Position numbers and translations under genes: made by a program. The notes under the pieces were generated by a model. The model was not told where the DNA came from and ran no database searches. It was given only the letters and a program-made list of their open reading frames with translations. A stretch of 64,000 bases of DNA from Halopenitus malekzadehii (GTDB taxonomy: Archaea > Halobacteriota > Halobacteria > Halobacteriales > Haloferacaceae): positions 1-64,000 of the forward strand of contig NZ_FNWU01000003.1 of the NCBI RefSeq assembly GCF_900108505.1. The letters are read 5' to 3'. This document shows, piece after piece, positions 38,392 to 47,323 of the stretch. Position 1 is the first letter of the stretch; every line of letters begins with the position of its first letter.

Positions 38392-39051
38392 GTGTACGAC
38401 GCGGTCGTCTTCGACAACGACGGGGTGCTCGTGGGACGGACCCCGTTCGACACTCTCCGGGAAGCTGCCTGGAACGCCTTCGAGAGCGTCGGCGTCGAGG
38501 ACCCGGACCTCGCACACGTCGACGACCTCGCGATCGGCGTCACGCCGGCCACGCTGACGGACGTCTGTGAGCGATACGACGTGGATCCGGCCGAGTTCTG
38601 GCGCGCCCGCGACCGGACCGCAAGCGACGCGCAGATCGACGACGCGCGAGCCGGACGCAAGACTCCCTACGAGGACGTCGACGTCATCGACGATCTCGAC
38701 GCCTCGCTCGGGATCGTCTCCTCGAACCAGCAGGCGACCGTCGAGTTCCTGCTCGACCACTTCGAGCTGTCCGAGCGCTTCGAGGCCGTCTACGGCCGCG
38801 AGCCGTCGATCGTCAGCCTCTCGCGGAAGAAGCCCTCTCCGTACTACCTCGAGCGAGTCCTCGAGGACCTGGATGCGGAGACGGCGCTGTTCGTCGGCGA
38901 CAACGAATCCGACCTCGAAGCCGCTGACAACGCGGGGATCGACTCCGCGTTCATCCGCCGCCCGCACCGCCGTGAGTTCGAATTGAGCCGAACACCCACC
39001 TACGATATCGACGACCTCCACGACCTCGTGAGCATCTGCGGCCGCCGGTGA
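38392..39051 (+). CDS. HAD-superfamily hydrolase (phosphoglycolate phosphatase-like)
   Basis: 219 residues. Motif I is VVFDNDGVLV (nucleophile Asp, acid/base Asp), motif II is in GIVSSNQ, motif III lysine is in SRKKPSPYYLERVL, and motif IV is FVGDNESDLEAA. The cap is helical. Starts at GTG 38392. The substrate could be phosphoglycolate or a similar small phosphate ester; it cannot be told from sequence. Confidence 0.87.
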   Translation: MYDAVVFDNDGVLVGRTPFDTLREAAWNAFESVGVEDPDLAHVDDLAIGVTPATLTDVCERYDVDPAEFWRARDRTASDAQIDDARAGRKTPYEDVDVIDDLDASLGIVSSNQQATVEFLLDHFELSERFEAVYGREPSIVSLSRKKPSPYYLERVLEDLDAETALFVGDNESDLEAADNAGIDSAFIRRPHRREFELSRTPTYDIDDLHDLVSICGRR

Positions 39052-39108
39052 CCGGCCCCCGCGGTCGTCGCCGACGAGGCTTTCCGCGTCGCGACCCTCG
39101 GGAGAAAC

Positions 39109-39486
39109 ATGGCTGCGGACACATCCACCACTGCGGACGACCGGCCGGTCGATCTGGACACCGGCGACGACCTCGACGCGTTTCTGGCGACACACGACGT
39201 CGCGCTCGTGGAGTTCTACACCAAGGGGTGCACCCTCTGTCAGTCGGTCGAACCGGTCCTCGGAACGGTCGCCACGGCGACGGACGTCGCGGTCGCGACC
39301 GTCAACCCGCGGACCGACCTCTCGCTCGTGGAGGCGTACGGCGTTCGGAGCGTGCCGACGCTCGTGTTGTTCGTCGACGGAGCGCCGGTCGACCGGCTCG
39401 CGGAGGGGTTCGTCGGCGTCGAGCGAGTTCTCGAGCTGATCCGGACGCACGCACCCGAGCGCGTGCCCGAAGACGGAACGGCGTGA
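39109..39486 (+). CDS. Thioredoxin-like protein
   Basis: 125 residues. Thioredoxin fold with active site KGCTLC (C41, C44) and the cis-proline motif RSVPTLVLF. The CTLC dipeptide differs from classic CGPC. The first 25 residues are a polar halophile extension. Convergent with the DUF106 gene; the IS-end hairpin lies just after its stop. Confidence 0.87.
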   Translation: MAADTSTTADDRPVDLDTGDDLDAFLATHDVALVEFYTKGCTLCQSVEPVLGTVATATDVAVATVNPRTDLSLVEAYGVRSVPTLVLFVDGAPVDRLAEGFVGVERVLELIRTHAPERVPEDGTA

Positions 39487-39490
39487 ACTA

Positions 39491-39547
39491 CCCCACCCTA
39501 CCGCTCGGGCTGACGACCTCGCGCTTGAGGGTGGGGCTTCCTGTTTC
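39491..39547. mobile_element. Solo right-end hairpin of an IS1341-type element (or guide-RNA scaffold end)
   Basis: CCCCACCCT (39491-39499) and AGGGTGGGG (39528-39536) form a 9-bp stem with a loop of 28 nt, followed by CTTCCTGTTTC. I recall this arrangement at the right end of haloarchaeal IS200/IS605 tnpB elements, overlapping the end of the TnpB-associated RNA. No tnpA or tnpB is nearby, so this would be a remnant or miniature copy. It sits between convergent genes and could also act as a terminator. Confidence 0.55.
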
Positions 39548-39658
39548 AACGACGCGCTTTGTAACGGCCGCGCACGCCGATCGACGGGGATCGTGGCGGC
39601 GAACGCACGCGACTCCGGAGAAACGGACCGAACGGGCGAACCGATTCGGCGTCGACGA

Positions 39659-40573
39659 CTACGCCGACGTCGGCGACATCTGGATGTTGAGGCTCTTCTG
39701 AATGATCTGGGTGAACGCCATCGAGCAGAGGAAGTACCAGACGATCCAGATCTGGATCGGGCCGAGGATCGGCTCGGTCCACTCGACGGCCTGGCCGGCG
39801 ATCGGGATCACGAGTTCACCGAGCTGGTAGTTCGCCTCCGAGCCGCGGTAGCCGACGACCCAGAACATCCAGAGGAACGCCGGGATGGTGAGGAACATGA
39901 TCCACACCATCGGGCGGAACTGCTCTTTGAACATCCCGAGCTGGTCGCCCATCGCCTCCATCTGCTCGTCCTGGATCGCGTCGAGCGCCTCCTGGTCGTC
40001 CCGTTTCTTTGCCTCCTTGCGGCGTTCCTGGATGTTCTTCATCCGATCTTGATACTGACCCATCTTCTCCATATCCATCAGGCCGGCGCGCAGAAGCGTC
40101 GAGTAGAGGCCGGTCGCGAGGGCGACGACCATAATGACGACGTGGAAGGGGACGACGTTCATCAGCGGGCCGAACACGACGTCGACGGCACCCGCGATGA
40201 CCTGCCGGACCGGGGCCCATGCGTAGCCGGCGAAGAGGCCGACGGTCGCAAGCCCCGCGGCCTTGTCCCACTTCGACCAGGACGTTCCCTCGGGGGCGTC
40301 GGCGTCGCCGCCCGAAGTGATCGGTCCCGAATCGTCCGCGGACTCGAGACCGTCCTCGATCCCCGCACGATCGGCGAGCGCGAACCCGGATTCGCCGTCC
40401 TCGAGGATCCCCTTCTCGATCAGCCGGCCCCACTGACCGCTCGAGATCTCCTCGCGGACGTCGACCCACTTGACCTCCCCGTCGGACGCGTGATCGAGGA
40501 CGACCTTGATCGCCTCGCGCATCCCGTCGTCCTCGGCGACGAGGCTTCTGACCTTCCGTTCGACCGTGCTCAT
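39659..40573 (-). CDS. DUF106 (EMC3/Get1/YidC-like) membrane insertase homologue
   Basis: 304 residues. Haloarchaeal form with a soluble N-terminus of about 100 residues, then three or so transmembrane helices flanking a charged coiled coil (MEKMGQYQDRMKNIQERRKEAKKRDDQEALD), and the signature FKEQFRPMVWIMFLTIPAFLWMFW. DUF106 proteins are archaeal relatives of Oxa1/YidC, Get1 and EMC3. The adk-DUF106 order, as here, is the conserved archaeal neighbourhood downstream of secY. Start at ATG 40573; a GTG two codons earlier is possible. Confidence 0.9.
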   Translation of the reverse strand: MSTVERKVRSLVAEDDGMREAIKVVLDHASDGEVKWVDVREEISSGQWGRLIEKGILEDGESGFALADRAGIEDGLESADDSGPITSGGDADAPEGTSWSKWDKAAGLATVGLFAGYAWAPVRQVIAGAVDVVFGPLMNVVPFHVVIMVVALATGLYSTLLRAGLMDMEKMGQYQDRMKNIQERRKEAKKRDDQEALDAIQDEQMEAMGDQLGMFKEQFRPMVWIMFLTIPAFLWMFWVVGYRGSEANYQLGELVIPIAGQAVEWTEPILGPIQIWIVWYFLCSMAFTQIIQKSLNIQMSPTSA

Positions 40574-40676
40574 TGTCACGCGGTAGGAAACGGACCGTTA
40601 AGAACCTTTTAGCTTGGCGCCAGGAGCAGCCACCGCGCGGCGGGGAACCGCGACCGCGCGGTCCCGAACTCGGCCG

Positions 40677-41303
40677 TTACTCCGCGTCGAGGACGTCGGA
40701 GATGCGGTCGAAGACCTCTTCAGGGGCGGCTTCGCCGTCTATCTCGACGAGATCGCCGGTCTCCCGGAAGTGTTCGATGACGGGTTCAGTGTTCTCGCGG
40801 AAGACGGAGAGACGCTCGCGAGCGGTCTCCTCGGTGTCGTCCTCCCGCTGCACGAGCTCGCCGCCGCAGTCGTCACAGACGCCCGACTCCTCGGGCGGGG
40901 CGAACTCGACGTGGAAGTTCGCACCGCAGTCGTCACACACCCGCCGACCGGTCAGCCGGTCGACGAGGACCTCCTCGTCGACGTCGAGGAAGATCACGGC
41001 GTCGAGGTCGGTGATCTCCGAGAGGTATTCGGCCTGATCGAGGTTCCGTGGATACCCGTCGAGGACGTAGCCGTCGGCGTCCGCAAGCGCCGCCTCGACG
41101 ATCTCGTTCACGACGGGATCCGGGACGAGTTCCCCGGCCTCCATGAACTCCCGCGGCGTGCCGTATTCGGTTTCCAGATCCTTCCGGGCGCGCAGCGCGT
41201 CGCCGGTCGTGACGTGTTCGAGGTCGTACTCGTCGGCGAGTTTCTTGCTTTGGGTTCCCTTGCCCGCACCGGGCGCACCGAGCAGCAGCACGTGGTGGCT
41301 CAT
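40677..41303 (-). CDS. adk: Adenylate kinase
   Basis: 208 residues. P-loop [18 protein letters not shown]-binding part with [10 protein letters not shown], and a zinc-type LID ([13 protein letters not shown] ... [10 protein letters not shown]) bearing four cysteines. It balances AMP, ADP and ATP. The ATG at 41303 begins [12 protein letters not shown]; a much longer upstream frame has no support. Upstream of the DUF106 gene on the same strand. Confidence 0.95.
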   Translation of the reverse strand: MSHHVLLLGAPGAGKGTQSKKLADEYDLEHVTTGDALRARKDLETEYGTPREFMEAGELVPDPVVNEIVEAALADADGYVLDGYPRNLDQAEYLSEITDLDAVIFLDVDEEVLVDRLTGRRVCDDCGANFHVEFAPPEESGVCDDCGGELVQREDDTEETARERLSVFRENTEPVIEHFRETGDLVEIDGEAAPEEVFDRISDVLDAE

Positions 41304-41396
41304 ACCCGAGGTGTCGGCATCCGCACGTAAAGAGTTGAAGATATCGCGCTCGGAAGCGACCGAAACGCTTTCCGATCGCCGCGCCGGTGGCGAGGT

Positions 41397-42251
41397 ATGG
41401 TGCTTCTCCCCGAGGGGTTCGGGCTCCCTCCGCTCCCGCATCTCGTCGGACTGCTCGTCGCCGTCGCGTTCGTCGCGGCCGGGATCGCACGGCGTCGGCC
41501 GACGGTGACCGACCGACACGTGGTCGCGTTCGCGCCCTGGATGGCCGTCGGATCGTGTCTCCACGTGCTGTATGTAGTTGGTGGACTGCCGGCAGCCGTC
41601 CGCCCGCTGGCCGGCACGCCGGCGGTCTACCTCTCGGTCGCCGCGATCGCGGGGGCGACGTGGTTGCTGATCGACGTGGCAGCCGCCGGCCTGGACCAAC
41701 CCACGGACGCCACGCCGGAGACGAAGCGAGTTCCCGCCACGATCGCAGCGGTCGGCGTGACCGCGCTGCTTCCGGTGGTCGCGACGGCGCTCGCGGTCGG
41801 CTCGGACGCCGGGGCCCTCACGCCACGGTGGCCGGCGATCGCGCTGGTCGTCTCGATCGGCGTCGGCGCCCTCGCGTGGGTCGGACTCGTCCGACTGGTT
41901 CCCCGCGCGTCGGTGACGGGGGGCGTCGGCGCGTTGGCGGTCCTCGGGCACGCGCTTGACGCCGTCTCGACCGCCGTCGGCGTCGATGTCCTGGGTTTCA
42001 GCGAACGGACTCCGCTCTCGCGGCTGATCATGGAGGGCGCCGCCGCCCTCCCGACGGCCGATCTGCTCGGCGTCGGCTGGCTGTTCATCCTCGTGAAGCT
42101 GACGCTCGTCTGCGGGATCGTCGTGCTGTTCGTCGACTACGTCGAGGAGGACCCGACCGAAGGATACCTCCTGTTGGGATTCATCGCGGCGGTCGGACTC
42201 GGTCCGGGTGCGCACAACCTGCTGTTGTTCACCGTCGCCGGCGGCGCCTGA
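41397..42251 (+). CDS. DUF63-family membrane protein
   Basis: 284 residues with about seven or eight membrane helices. Recognisable DUF63 features include [23 protein letters not shown] and [27 protein letters not shown] ... KLTLV. It is divergent from adk. Function unknown. The last codons (FTVAGGA) are duplicated downstream of the stop. Confidence 0.85.
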   Translation: MVLLPEGFGLPPLPHLVGLLVAVAFVAAGIARRRPTVTDRHVVAFAPWMAVGSCLHVLYVVGGLPAAVRPLAGTPAVYLSVAAIAGATWLLIDVAAAGLDQPTDATPETKRVPATIAAVGVTALLPVVATALAVGSDAGALTPRWPAIALVVSIGVGALAWVGLVRLVPRASVTGGVGALAVLGHALDAVSTAVGVDVLGFSERTPLSRLIMEGAAALPTADLLGVGWLFILVKLTLVCGIVVLFVDYVEEDPTEGYLLLGFIAAVGLGPGAHNLLLFTVAGGA

Positions 42252-42292
42252 CCGCTCACTCCGTGTTCACCGTCGCCGGCGGCCTCCGACCG
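42227..42292 (+). repeat. Duplicated 3' terminus of the DUF63 gene
   Basis: GTTCACCGTCGCCGGCGGC occurs at 42227-42245, running into the TGA stop, and again at 42265-42283, with partial similarity for nine more bases. The offset is 38 nt, so the copy is out of frame and its TGA has become CGA. Confidence 0.8.
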
Positions 42293-42319
42293 GTCACCGT
42301 TCCGGCGACGATCGCGGGA

Positions 42320-44143
42320 TCACTCGGATGCATCCGCGAAGGGCGATCCAACCGGGGTCTCGGCGTCGCGAACGTCCGCGAGCCCGAGCCGGTCGAGCGT
42401 CTCCCGCGTCGGAACCCCGTCGCGTCCCCAACCGCGAACACGGTAATAGCCGTCCAGGAGATCCGCGAACTCGTCGGGGTCGATCCGGCTGCCGGCCGCG
42501 GGACCGTCGGTGATCGGTTCGGTGAGAACGTCGGGAACCGCGTCGTCGGTTCGATCGACCCCCTCCCGGACGTTGAACAGCCGGACGAGCGTCCAGATCC
42601 GTTCGCCGGCGGCGGCGAGGTCGTCGGCCGTGGTCGGATACGCCAGACCGGTGGCGTCGGCCAGCACGCGGAAGAACGCGACACCCACGTCGTCGTGAAG
42701 CGTTTCACCGGCGAAGTCGTCGGCGACGAGGCTCCACAGCAGCGACCGCCGGGTTTGCGCCTCGATCACCGCCTCGATCCGGTCGGCGTCGCTCCAGGAA
42801 CCGAACACCTCGCGCTCGATCGGGCGGGCCCGCCGGTGGCAGCCGCCGCGGTCGCTCGTGGCGTACGCGAGCGCCATCCCGACCGCCGCTCGGGGGTCAT
42901 AGGACGGCAGCTCCATCGCCTTCACCGTCGGTATCCCACCGACGTCGAACCGATCGGCAGCCGCATCGACCCCGCGCCGGAGCGTCTCGATCACGGCCGG
43001 ATCGAGGTCATCGATGGTCGATGCAGATCTCCCGGCGAGACGGCGGATCACCGCCCGGGCAGCGTCCGGATCGCCGAACTCAACCGACGCATCGATGGCG
43101 CCGGCGTCGCTCGCGCGGGCGAGCCACGCGACCGCGTTGCCGGCGGAGATGACGTCGACCCCGAGCCGGTCACAGCAGCCGCCGAGGGCGGCCACCGCGT
43201 CGAAGTCGTCGACCCCGAGCCCGGCGCCGAGCGTCATCTGTGTTGCCCCGCGGGGAACCGTCTCGCCGTCGTCGGTTTCGACGCGGAACCCGCCAGGAAC
43301 CGGGTCGTCGGGGTTCTCACGGCCCACCGAGGCCTCGCGGGCCGCGTCGATCCCGACCTCGTCAGTCCCCTCGAAGGTCCCCTTTCGCCACCCCTCGGTG
43401 GCGAGCGCGCCGACTTCGTCCGCGAAGTCGATCGACTCGAGGGTCTCGCCGGCCGCCTGCCAGCGCCCCGTGTCGTCGTCCGCGTACGCCTCGGCCAGGG
43501 AGTCACGAAGCCGGGCGAGGTCCTCGTTCGGCGGCGCCGCGCGGTCGCCACGGGCGATGACGGCCTTGAGGCCCTTCGCACCCATCACCGCGCCGGCGCC
43601 GCCGCGACCCGCGTGGTGCTCGCCAGCATCGGAGGCGATCGTCGCGTATCGGACCGCGTTCTCGCCGGCGGGGCCGATACACGCGACCGCCGCGTCGGAA
43701 TGGGCCGCCGCGGTCTCGACCGTGTCCGCGCCCCAGTTCGGCGAGGGGACGATCCGGCCCTCTCCGTCCCCGAGTTCGATCCGAACCGGCTCGTCGCTGG
43801 CACCGGTCACGAGCAGCGCCAGACAGTCGTCCAGGGACCCGGCGAGCCGTTCGGCGAACGTGCCGCCCGCGTACGAGTCGAGGAAGACGCCGGTCAGTGG
43901 CGACTTCGTCACGGCGGCGTATCGCGACTCTCCGGGAAGCGACCCGGACAGCGGACCGACGCAGAACGCCAGCAGGTTATCGGGGCCGAGGGGGTCCACG
44001 TCGGGAGCGAGTTCCGCGTAGAGGTACCGCGCGCCGAGCCCCTTCCCGCCGAGATAACGCCGTCGCCAGCGCTCGGGGACGCGCTCGCGCTCGACGGTCC
44101 CCGCTGAGAGGTCCGCCCGCAATACGTGGGTCCGTCCCGTCAT
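42320..44143 (-). CDS. Aldehyde ferredoxin oxidoreductase-family protein with missing Fe-S cysteines
   Basis: 607 residues from the ATG at 44143, set by CATATA about 25 nt upstream. Family marks: RRYLGGKGLGARYLY, GESRYAAVTKSPLTGVFLDSYAGG and GRGGAGAVMGAKGLKAV, all part of the tungstopterin-binding N-terminal domain. The segment that normally bears a CxxCxxxC cluster site (about 260-320) has no such motif; the only nearby cysteines are CC at 323-324. A later cysteine (RGGCHRRA) is present. It may lack the [4Fe-4S] cluster. Divergent from mobA. Confidence 0.88.
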   Translation of the reverse strand: MTGRTHVLRADLSAGTVERERVPERWRRRYLGGKGLGARYLYAELAPDVDPLGPDNLLAFCVGPLSGSLPGESRYAAVTKSPLTGVFLDSYAGGTFAERLAGSLDDCLALLVTGASDEPVRIELGDGEGRIVPSPNWGADTVETAAAHSDAAVACIGPAGENAVRYATIASDAGEHHAGRGGAGAVMGAKGLKAVIARGDRAAPPNEDLARLRDSLAEAYADDDTGRWQAAGETLESIDFADEVGALATEGWRKGTFEGTDEVGIDAAREASVGRENPDDPVPGGFRVETDDGETVPRGATQMTLGAGLGVDDFDAVAALGGCCDRLGVDVISAGNAVAWLARASDAGAIDASVEFGDPDAARAVIRRLAGRSASTIDDLDPAVIETLRRGVDAAADRFDVGGIPTVKAMELPSYDPRAAVGMALAYATSDRGGCHRRARPIEREVFGSWSDADRIEAVIEAQTRRSLLWSLVADDFAGETLHDDVGVAFFRVLADATGLAYPTTADDLAAAGERIWTLVRLFNVREGVDRTDDAVPDVLTEPITDGPAAGSRIDPDEFADLLDGYYRVRGWGRDGVPTRETLDRLGLADVRDAETPVGSPFADASE

Positions 44144-44263
44144 TGTGGCAATCTTGCACCCCCCGACGTATATGCCGCCCGGTCGATCGCGGGACGCCAC
44201 CCGGTCGATCCGGAAGACGGCACCCGACGATCACTGAGGGCTCACGGCGCCGACGAACGACCG

Positions 44264-45073
44264 ATGAACGCGATCCCGAACGCGGCCGCCGAGGGCGACA
44301 GCGTATTCCCGGCGGCCCACGCACCGATCGGTATGTCGGACGCAAACGACGCCGGCGTGTCGGACGCGAACGACGTCGACGCCTCGGTGGAAAACGACGC
44401 CGGCGGTGTCACGGGCGTGATCCTCGCCGGCGGCCGGTCGACGCGCTTTGGCGACCGGGATAAGGCGATCGCGCCGCTTGCGGGAACGCCGATGATCCGC
44501 CGGGTCGCGAACCGCCTCGCGGGGACTGACGATCCGGTCGATCCGGGCGGCGGGCGCGCGAGCGGCGGCGAACCGGTCGTCGACGACCTCGTGATCAACT
44601 GCCGGGACGACCAGCGATCGGGGATCACGGCCGCGATGGAGGGCTTCCCGCTGCCGGTGACCTACGCCGAGGACGAGGAGCCGGACCGCGGCCCGATGGC
44701 CGGCATCCGCGACGGCTGCCGGGCCGCCACCGGCGAATACGTCGCCGTGGTCGCCTGTGATATGCCCTTCGTCGATCCGACCCTGATCTCTCACCTGCTG
44801 GAGCGGTGTCACAGCCACGAGGCCGCGGTCCCGCGGCTCGAGGATCGATGGTTTCAGACGACTCAGGCAGTCTACCGTGCGGCGCCGATGGGCGACGCCT
44901 GTGACTGCGCGCTCGCGGCCGGCGAACGGAAGATCATCGAGCCGCTGTTCGAGCTCGACTACGTCGTCGTCGACGACGCCGAGATCGAACGGATCTCGAC
45001 CGAGCAAACCTTCCGGAACGTCAACACACGCGAGGATCACGCCGACGCTGAAGCGCGGATCGAGGGGATGTGA
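44264..45073 (+). CDS. mobA: Molybdenum cofactor guanylyltransferase (MobA-like)
   Basis: 269 residues if begun at 44264; an ATG at 44333 (246 residues) is an equally plausible start because the intervening stretch is low-complexity. Nucleotidyltransferase loop GVILAGGRSTRFGDRDKAI, the acidic metal site VACDMPFVDP and the end RNVNTREDHADA are MobA features. MobA attaches GMP to molybdopterin. It is divergent from the AOR-family gene, whose tungstopterin enzymes use related cofactor biosynthesis. Confidence 0.86.
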   Translation: MNAIPNAAAEGDSVFPAAHAPIGMSDANDAGVSDANDVDASVENDAGGVTGVILAGGRSTRFGDRDKAIAPLAGTPMIRRVANRLAGTDDPVDPGGGRASGGEPVVDDLVINCRDDQRSGITAAMEGFPLPVTYAEDEEPDRGPMAGIRDGCRAATGEYVAVVACDMPFVDPTLISHLLERCHSHEAAVPRLEDRWFQTTQAVYRAAPMGDACDCALAAGERKIIEPLFELDYVVVDDAEIERISTEQTFRNVNTREDHADAEARIEGM

Positions 45074-45156
45074 CGGACGGGACCGCGTGTGGTCGAGCGG
45101 CGAGGTGGACGTGACCGGGACGTGCGCTTATATATCTCTCACCCGTACTCGGAGGC

Positions 45157-46041
45157 GTGTCGACGCAGAACCTCACCCTCCGGATCGATCCGCACGTCCA
45201 TTCCGAGGACTCCTACGACGGCCACGAACCCGTCGATCTGATCCTCGAGCACGCGGCGGACATCGGGCTCGACGCGGTCGTGATCACCGACCACGACGTG
45301 ATGGGTGAGTCGCTGCGGGCCGCCGAGATGGCCCCCGAATACGGGCTCGTGGGAATCCCCGGCGTCGAGGTCTCGACGGCCCACGGCCACCTGCTGGCGA
45401 TCGGCGTCGACTCGATGCCGCCCCATCGGGAGTCGTACGCGGAGACCGTGGCGTGGATCCACGACCACGGCGGCGTCGCGATCGTTCCCCACCCGTTCCA
45501 GCGCTCCCGCCACGGCGTCCGTCGAAAGTACATCCCGATCGGCGGCGCGGACGCGTCGGGAGACACGGAGGAAACGGTGCCGGCTGCCGTCGCTGGCGCC
45601 GACGGCGTCGACGCCATCGAGGCCTTCAACGCCTGGCTGTTCACCGGCTACCGGAACCGGAAGGCACGCCGGTTCGCGGCCGAAAACGACCTCGCTGCGG
45701 TAGCGGCCAGCGACGCCCACACCCTCGAGTACGTCGGGCGTGCCTTCACCGAGGTGACGATTCCGGACGCGGACTCGGTCGCCGCGGTGACGGCGACGGA
45801 CGTGCTGGACGCGCTCCGAGCCGGGTCGACCTCGGTCGCCGGTCGGCGTGCGCCGGTCCCGATGGCGGCCCGCCACTACGCGATCGCCGCCGCGCGAAAG
45901 TCCGGCTACTACGCGAAGACCGGCGCGATCCGGAGCGCCGCCGCGGCGCGGTGGGGCGCGATGACCGCCGCCTCGACCGCGCGCGTCGGCGCCGTACAGG
46001 GTGCCCACCGGATCGCGCGGGTGGCCTCCTGGCTGCGGTAA
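45157..46041 (+). CDS. PHP-domain metal-dependent phosphoesterase
   Basis: 294 residues. The N-terminal DPHVHSEDSYDG (H13, H15, D20), VVITDHDVM, GVEVSTAHGHLLAIG and ASDAHTLEYVG provide the metal ligands of a PHP phosphoesterase. The last 70 residues are Ala/Arg-rich helices. Starts at GTG 45157, with TTATATAT 22-29 nt upstream. The substrate may be 3',5'-nucleotides or RNA ends, but this is not determined. Confidence 0.87.
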   Translation: MSTQNLTLRIDPHVHSEDSYDGHEPVDLILEHAADIGLDAVVITDHDVMGESLRAAEMAPEYGLVGIPGVEVSTAHGHLLAIGVDSMPPHRESYAETVAWIHDHGGVAIVPHPFQRSRHGVRRKYIPIGGADASGDTEETVPAAVAGADGVDAIEAFNAWLFTGYRNRKARRFAAENDLAAVAASDAHTLEYVGRAFTEVTIPDADSVAAVTATDVLDALRAGSTSVAGRRAPVPMAARHYAIAAARKSGYYAKTGAIRSAAAARWGAMTAASTARVGAVQGAHRIARVASWLR

Positions 46042-46153
46042 GTGCGGTGATGCCGCCGATCGGGCGGACGAGCGCGAACGGCACGGGAAAACGCAATCAA
46101 AAACGGGAGCGGTGCCGCCGCGATGGAAGGTCGAACCGTAACGCGAGGCGGTA

Positions 46154-47227
46154 TCAGTCGGCGGTGATCTCGGTCGTCGAGTCGGCCATCGCGAGCACGT
46201 CGTCGAAGAAGTCGAGCGAGTCGTGCGGACCGGGGTTCGCCTCGGGATGGTACTGGCGCGTGAGGATGCCGAGGTCGTCGTCCTCCAGTCCCTCGGCGGT
46301 GTCGTCGTTGACGTTGATCTGGGTGACCTCGAGCGGGCCGGGGTCGGCGACCGTGTAGCCGTGGTTCTGGGTGGTCATCACGACCCGGTCGGTGCGGAGG
46401 TCCTTGACGGGCTGGTTGACGCCGCGGTGGCCGAAGGTCATCTTCTCGGTGTCGCCGCCGAGCGCGCTCGCGACGATCTGCTGGCCGAGGCAGATCCCCG
46501 CAAGCGGCAGCTCACCCGCGAAGACGTCGACGACCGTCTTGGCGGCCACGAAGTTCTCCGGGTCGCCGGGGCCGTTCGAGACGAACAGCACGTCCGGGTC
46601 GACGGCGGAGACGTCCTCGGGAGTGGCGTCGTACGGGAGCACGTGGACGTCCGCCCCGCGTTCGTTCAGCGACTCGATGATCGAGCCCTTGGCGCCGCAG
46701 TCGAGCAGCGCGATCCGGACGTCCGACTCGCCGGCCGGGTCGCCCTCGTGGAGTTCGGGCTCGGCGACGGAGACGCCGGCACCGATGTCGACGTGGTCGC
46801 TCATCGGTTCACACGCCTCCATCTCCGCGATGGCGTCCTCGGGCGTGACATCCTCACCGGCGGCGATCCCGCAGGCCATCGCGCCCTCCTCGCGGACGGT
46901 GGTGACGAGCTCGCGCGTGTCGAGGTGGTCGATCGCGGGGATGTCCTCGCCGTCGAGCCACTCGGCGACGTCGTCGGTGAACTCGCGGGCGATCGCCGCG
47001 CGGGGCTGGACGGTTTCGGACTCGAATCGCTCGGACCGGACGCCGTAGTTTCCGATCAGGGGGTAGGAGAACGTGAGAACCTGCTCGGCGTAGGAGGGAT
47101 CGGTCAGCGATTCCTCGTAGCCGGTGTAGGCGGTCGTGAAGACCAGTTCACCACGTGTGCGCCCGGGCGAACGCGTGCGGGCCTCGAGCACGCGACCGTC
47201 CGCAAGCGCGATGTAGGCGTCCGACAT
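46154..47227 (-). CDS. carA: Carbamoyl-phosphate synthase small subunit
   Basis: 357 residues. Glutaminase subunit delivering ammonia to CarB. The N-terminal CPSase_sm domain (TTAYTGYEESLTDPSYAEQVLTFSYPLIGNYG) is followed by a class I glutamine amidotransferase domain with catalytic C246 (GICLGQQ) and a His-Glu pair in QYHPEA. TTATTAG on the coding strand (about 47251-47258) fits the ATG at 47227. It is divergent from an Lrp-type regulator with a palindrome between them. Confidence 0.96.
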   Translation of the reverse strand: MSDAYIALADGRVLEARTRSPGRTRGELVFTTAYTGYEESLTDPSYAEQVLTFSYPLIGNYGVRSERFESETVQPRAAIAREFTDDVAEWLDGEDIPAIDHLDTRELVTTVREEGAMACGIAAGEDVTPEDAIAEMEACEPMSDHVDIGAGVSVAEPELHEGDPAGESDVRIALLDCGAKGSIIESLNERGADVHVLPYDATPEDVSAVDPDVLFVSNGPGDPENFVAAKTVVDVFAGELPLAGICLGQQIVASALGGDTEKMTFGHRGVNQPVKDLRTDRVVMTTQNHGYTVADPGPLEVTQINVNDDTAEGLEDDDLGILTRQYHPEANPGPHDSLDFFDDVLAMADSTTEITAD

Positions 47228-47276
47228 TACGAGAAACGTACGGAGCTACGCTAATAAGTGCGTCGTTCGAAGGCGA

Positions 47277-47293
47277 ATTACGAAATTCGTAAT
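47277..47293. promoter_or_regulatory. Candidate Lrp operator between carA and the lrp gene
   Basis: ATTACGAAATTCGTAAT is a perfect palindrome around a central base. It lies about 20 bp upstream of the carA TATA-like box and just upstream of the core promoter region of the divergent Lrp-type gene (centre 39 nt before its ATG). A relaxed match lies upstream of carB at 21846-21860. Confidence 0.6.
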
Positions 47294-47323
47294 CACTAAC
47301 TGCCTGCCCGGCCTCGGGGCGGT

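Noticed and set aside
42263-44107. Long plus-strand frame opposite the AOR-family gene
   Set aside because: No family resemblance; arises from third-position G+C bias.
46026-46048. TGCGGTAAG / TGCGGTGAT at the end of the PHP-domain gene
   Set aside because: Looks like another stop-codon duplication but is only seven matching bases, within chance expectation.
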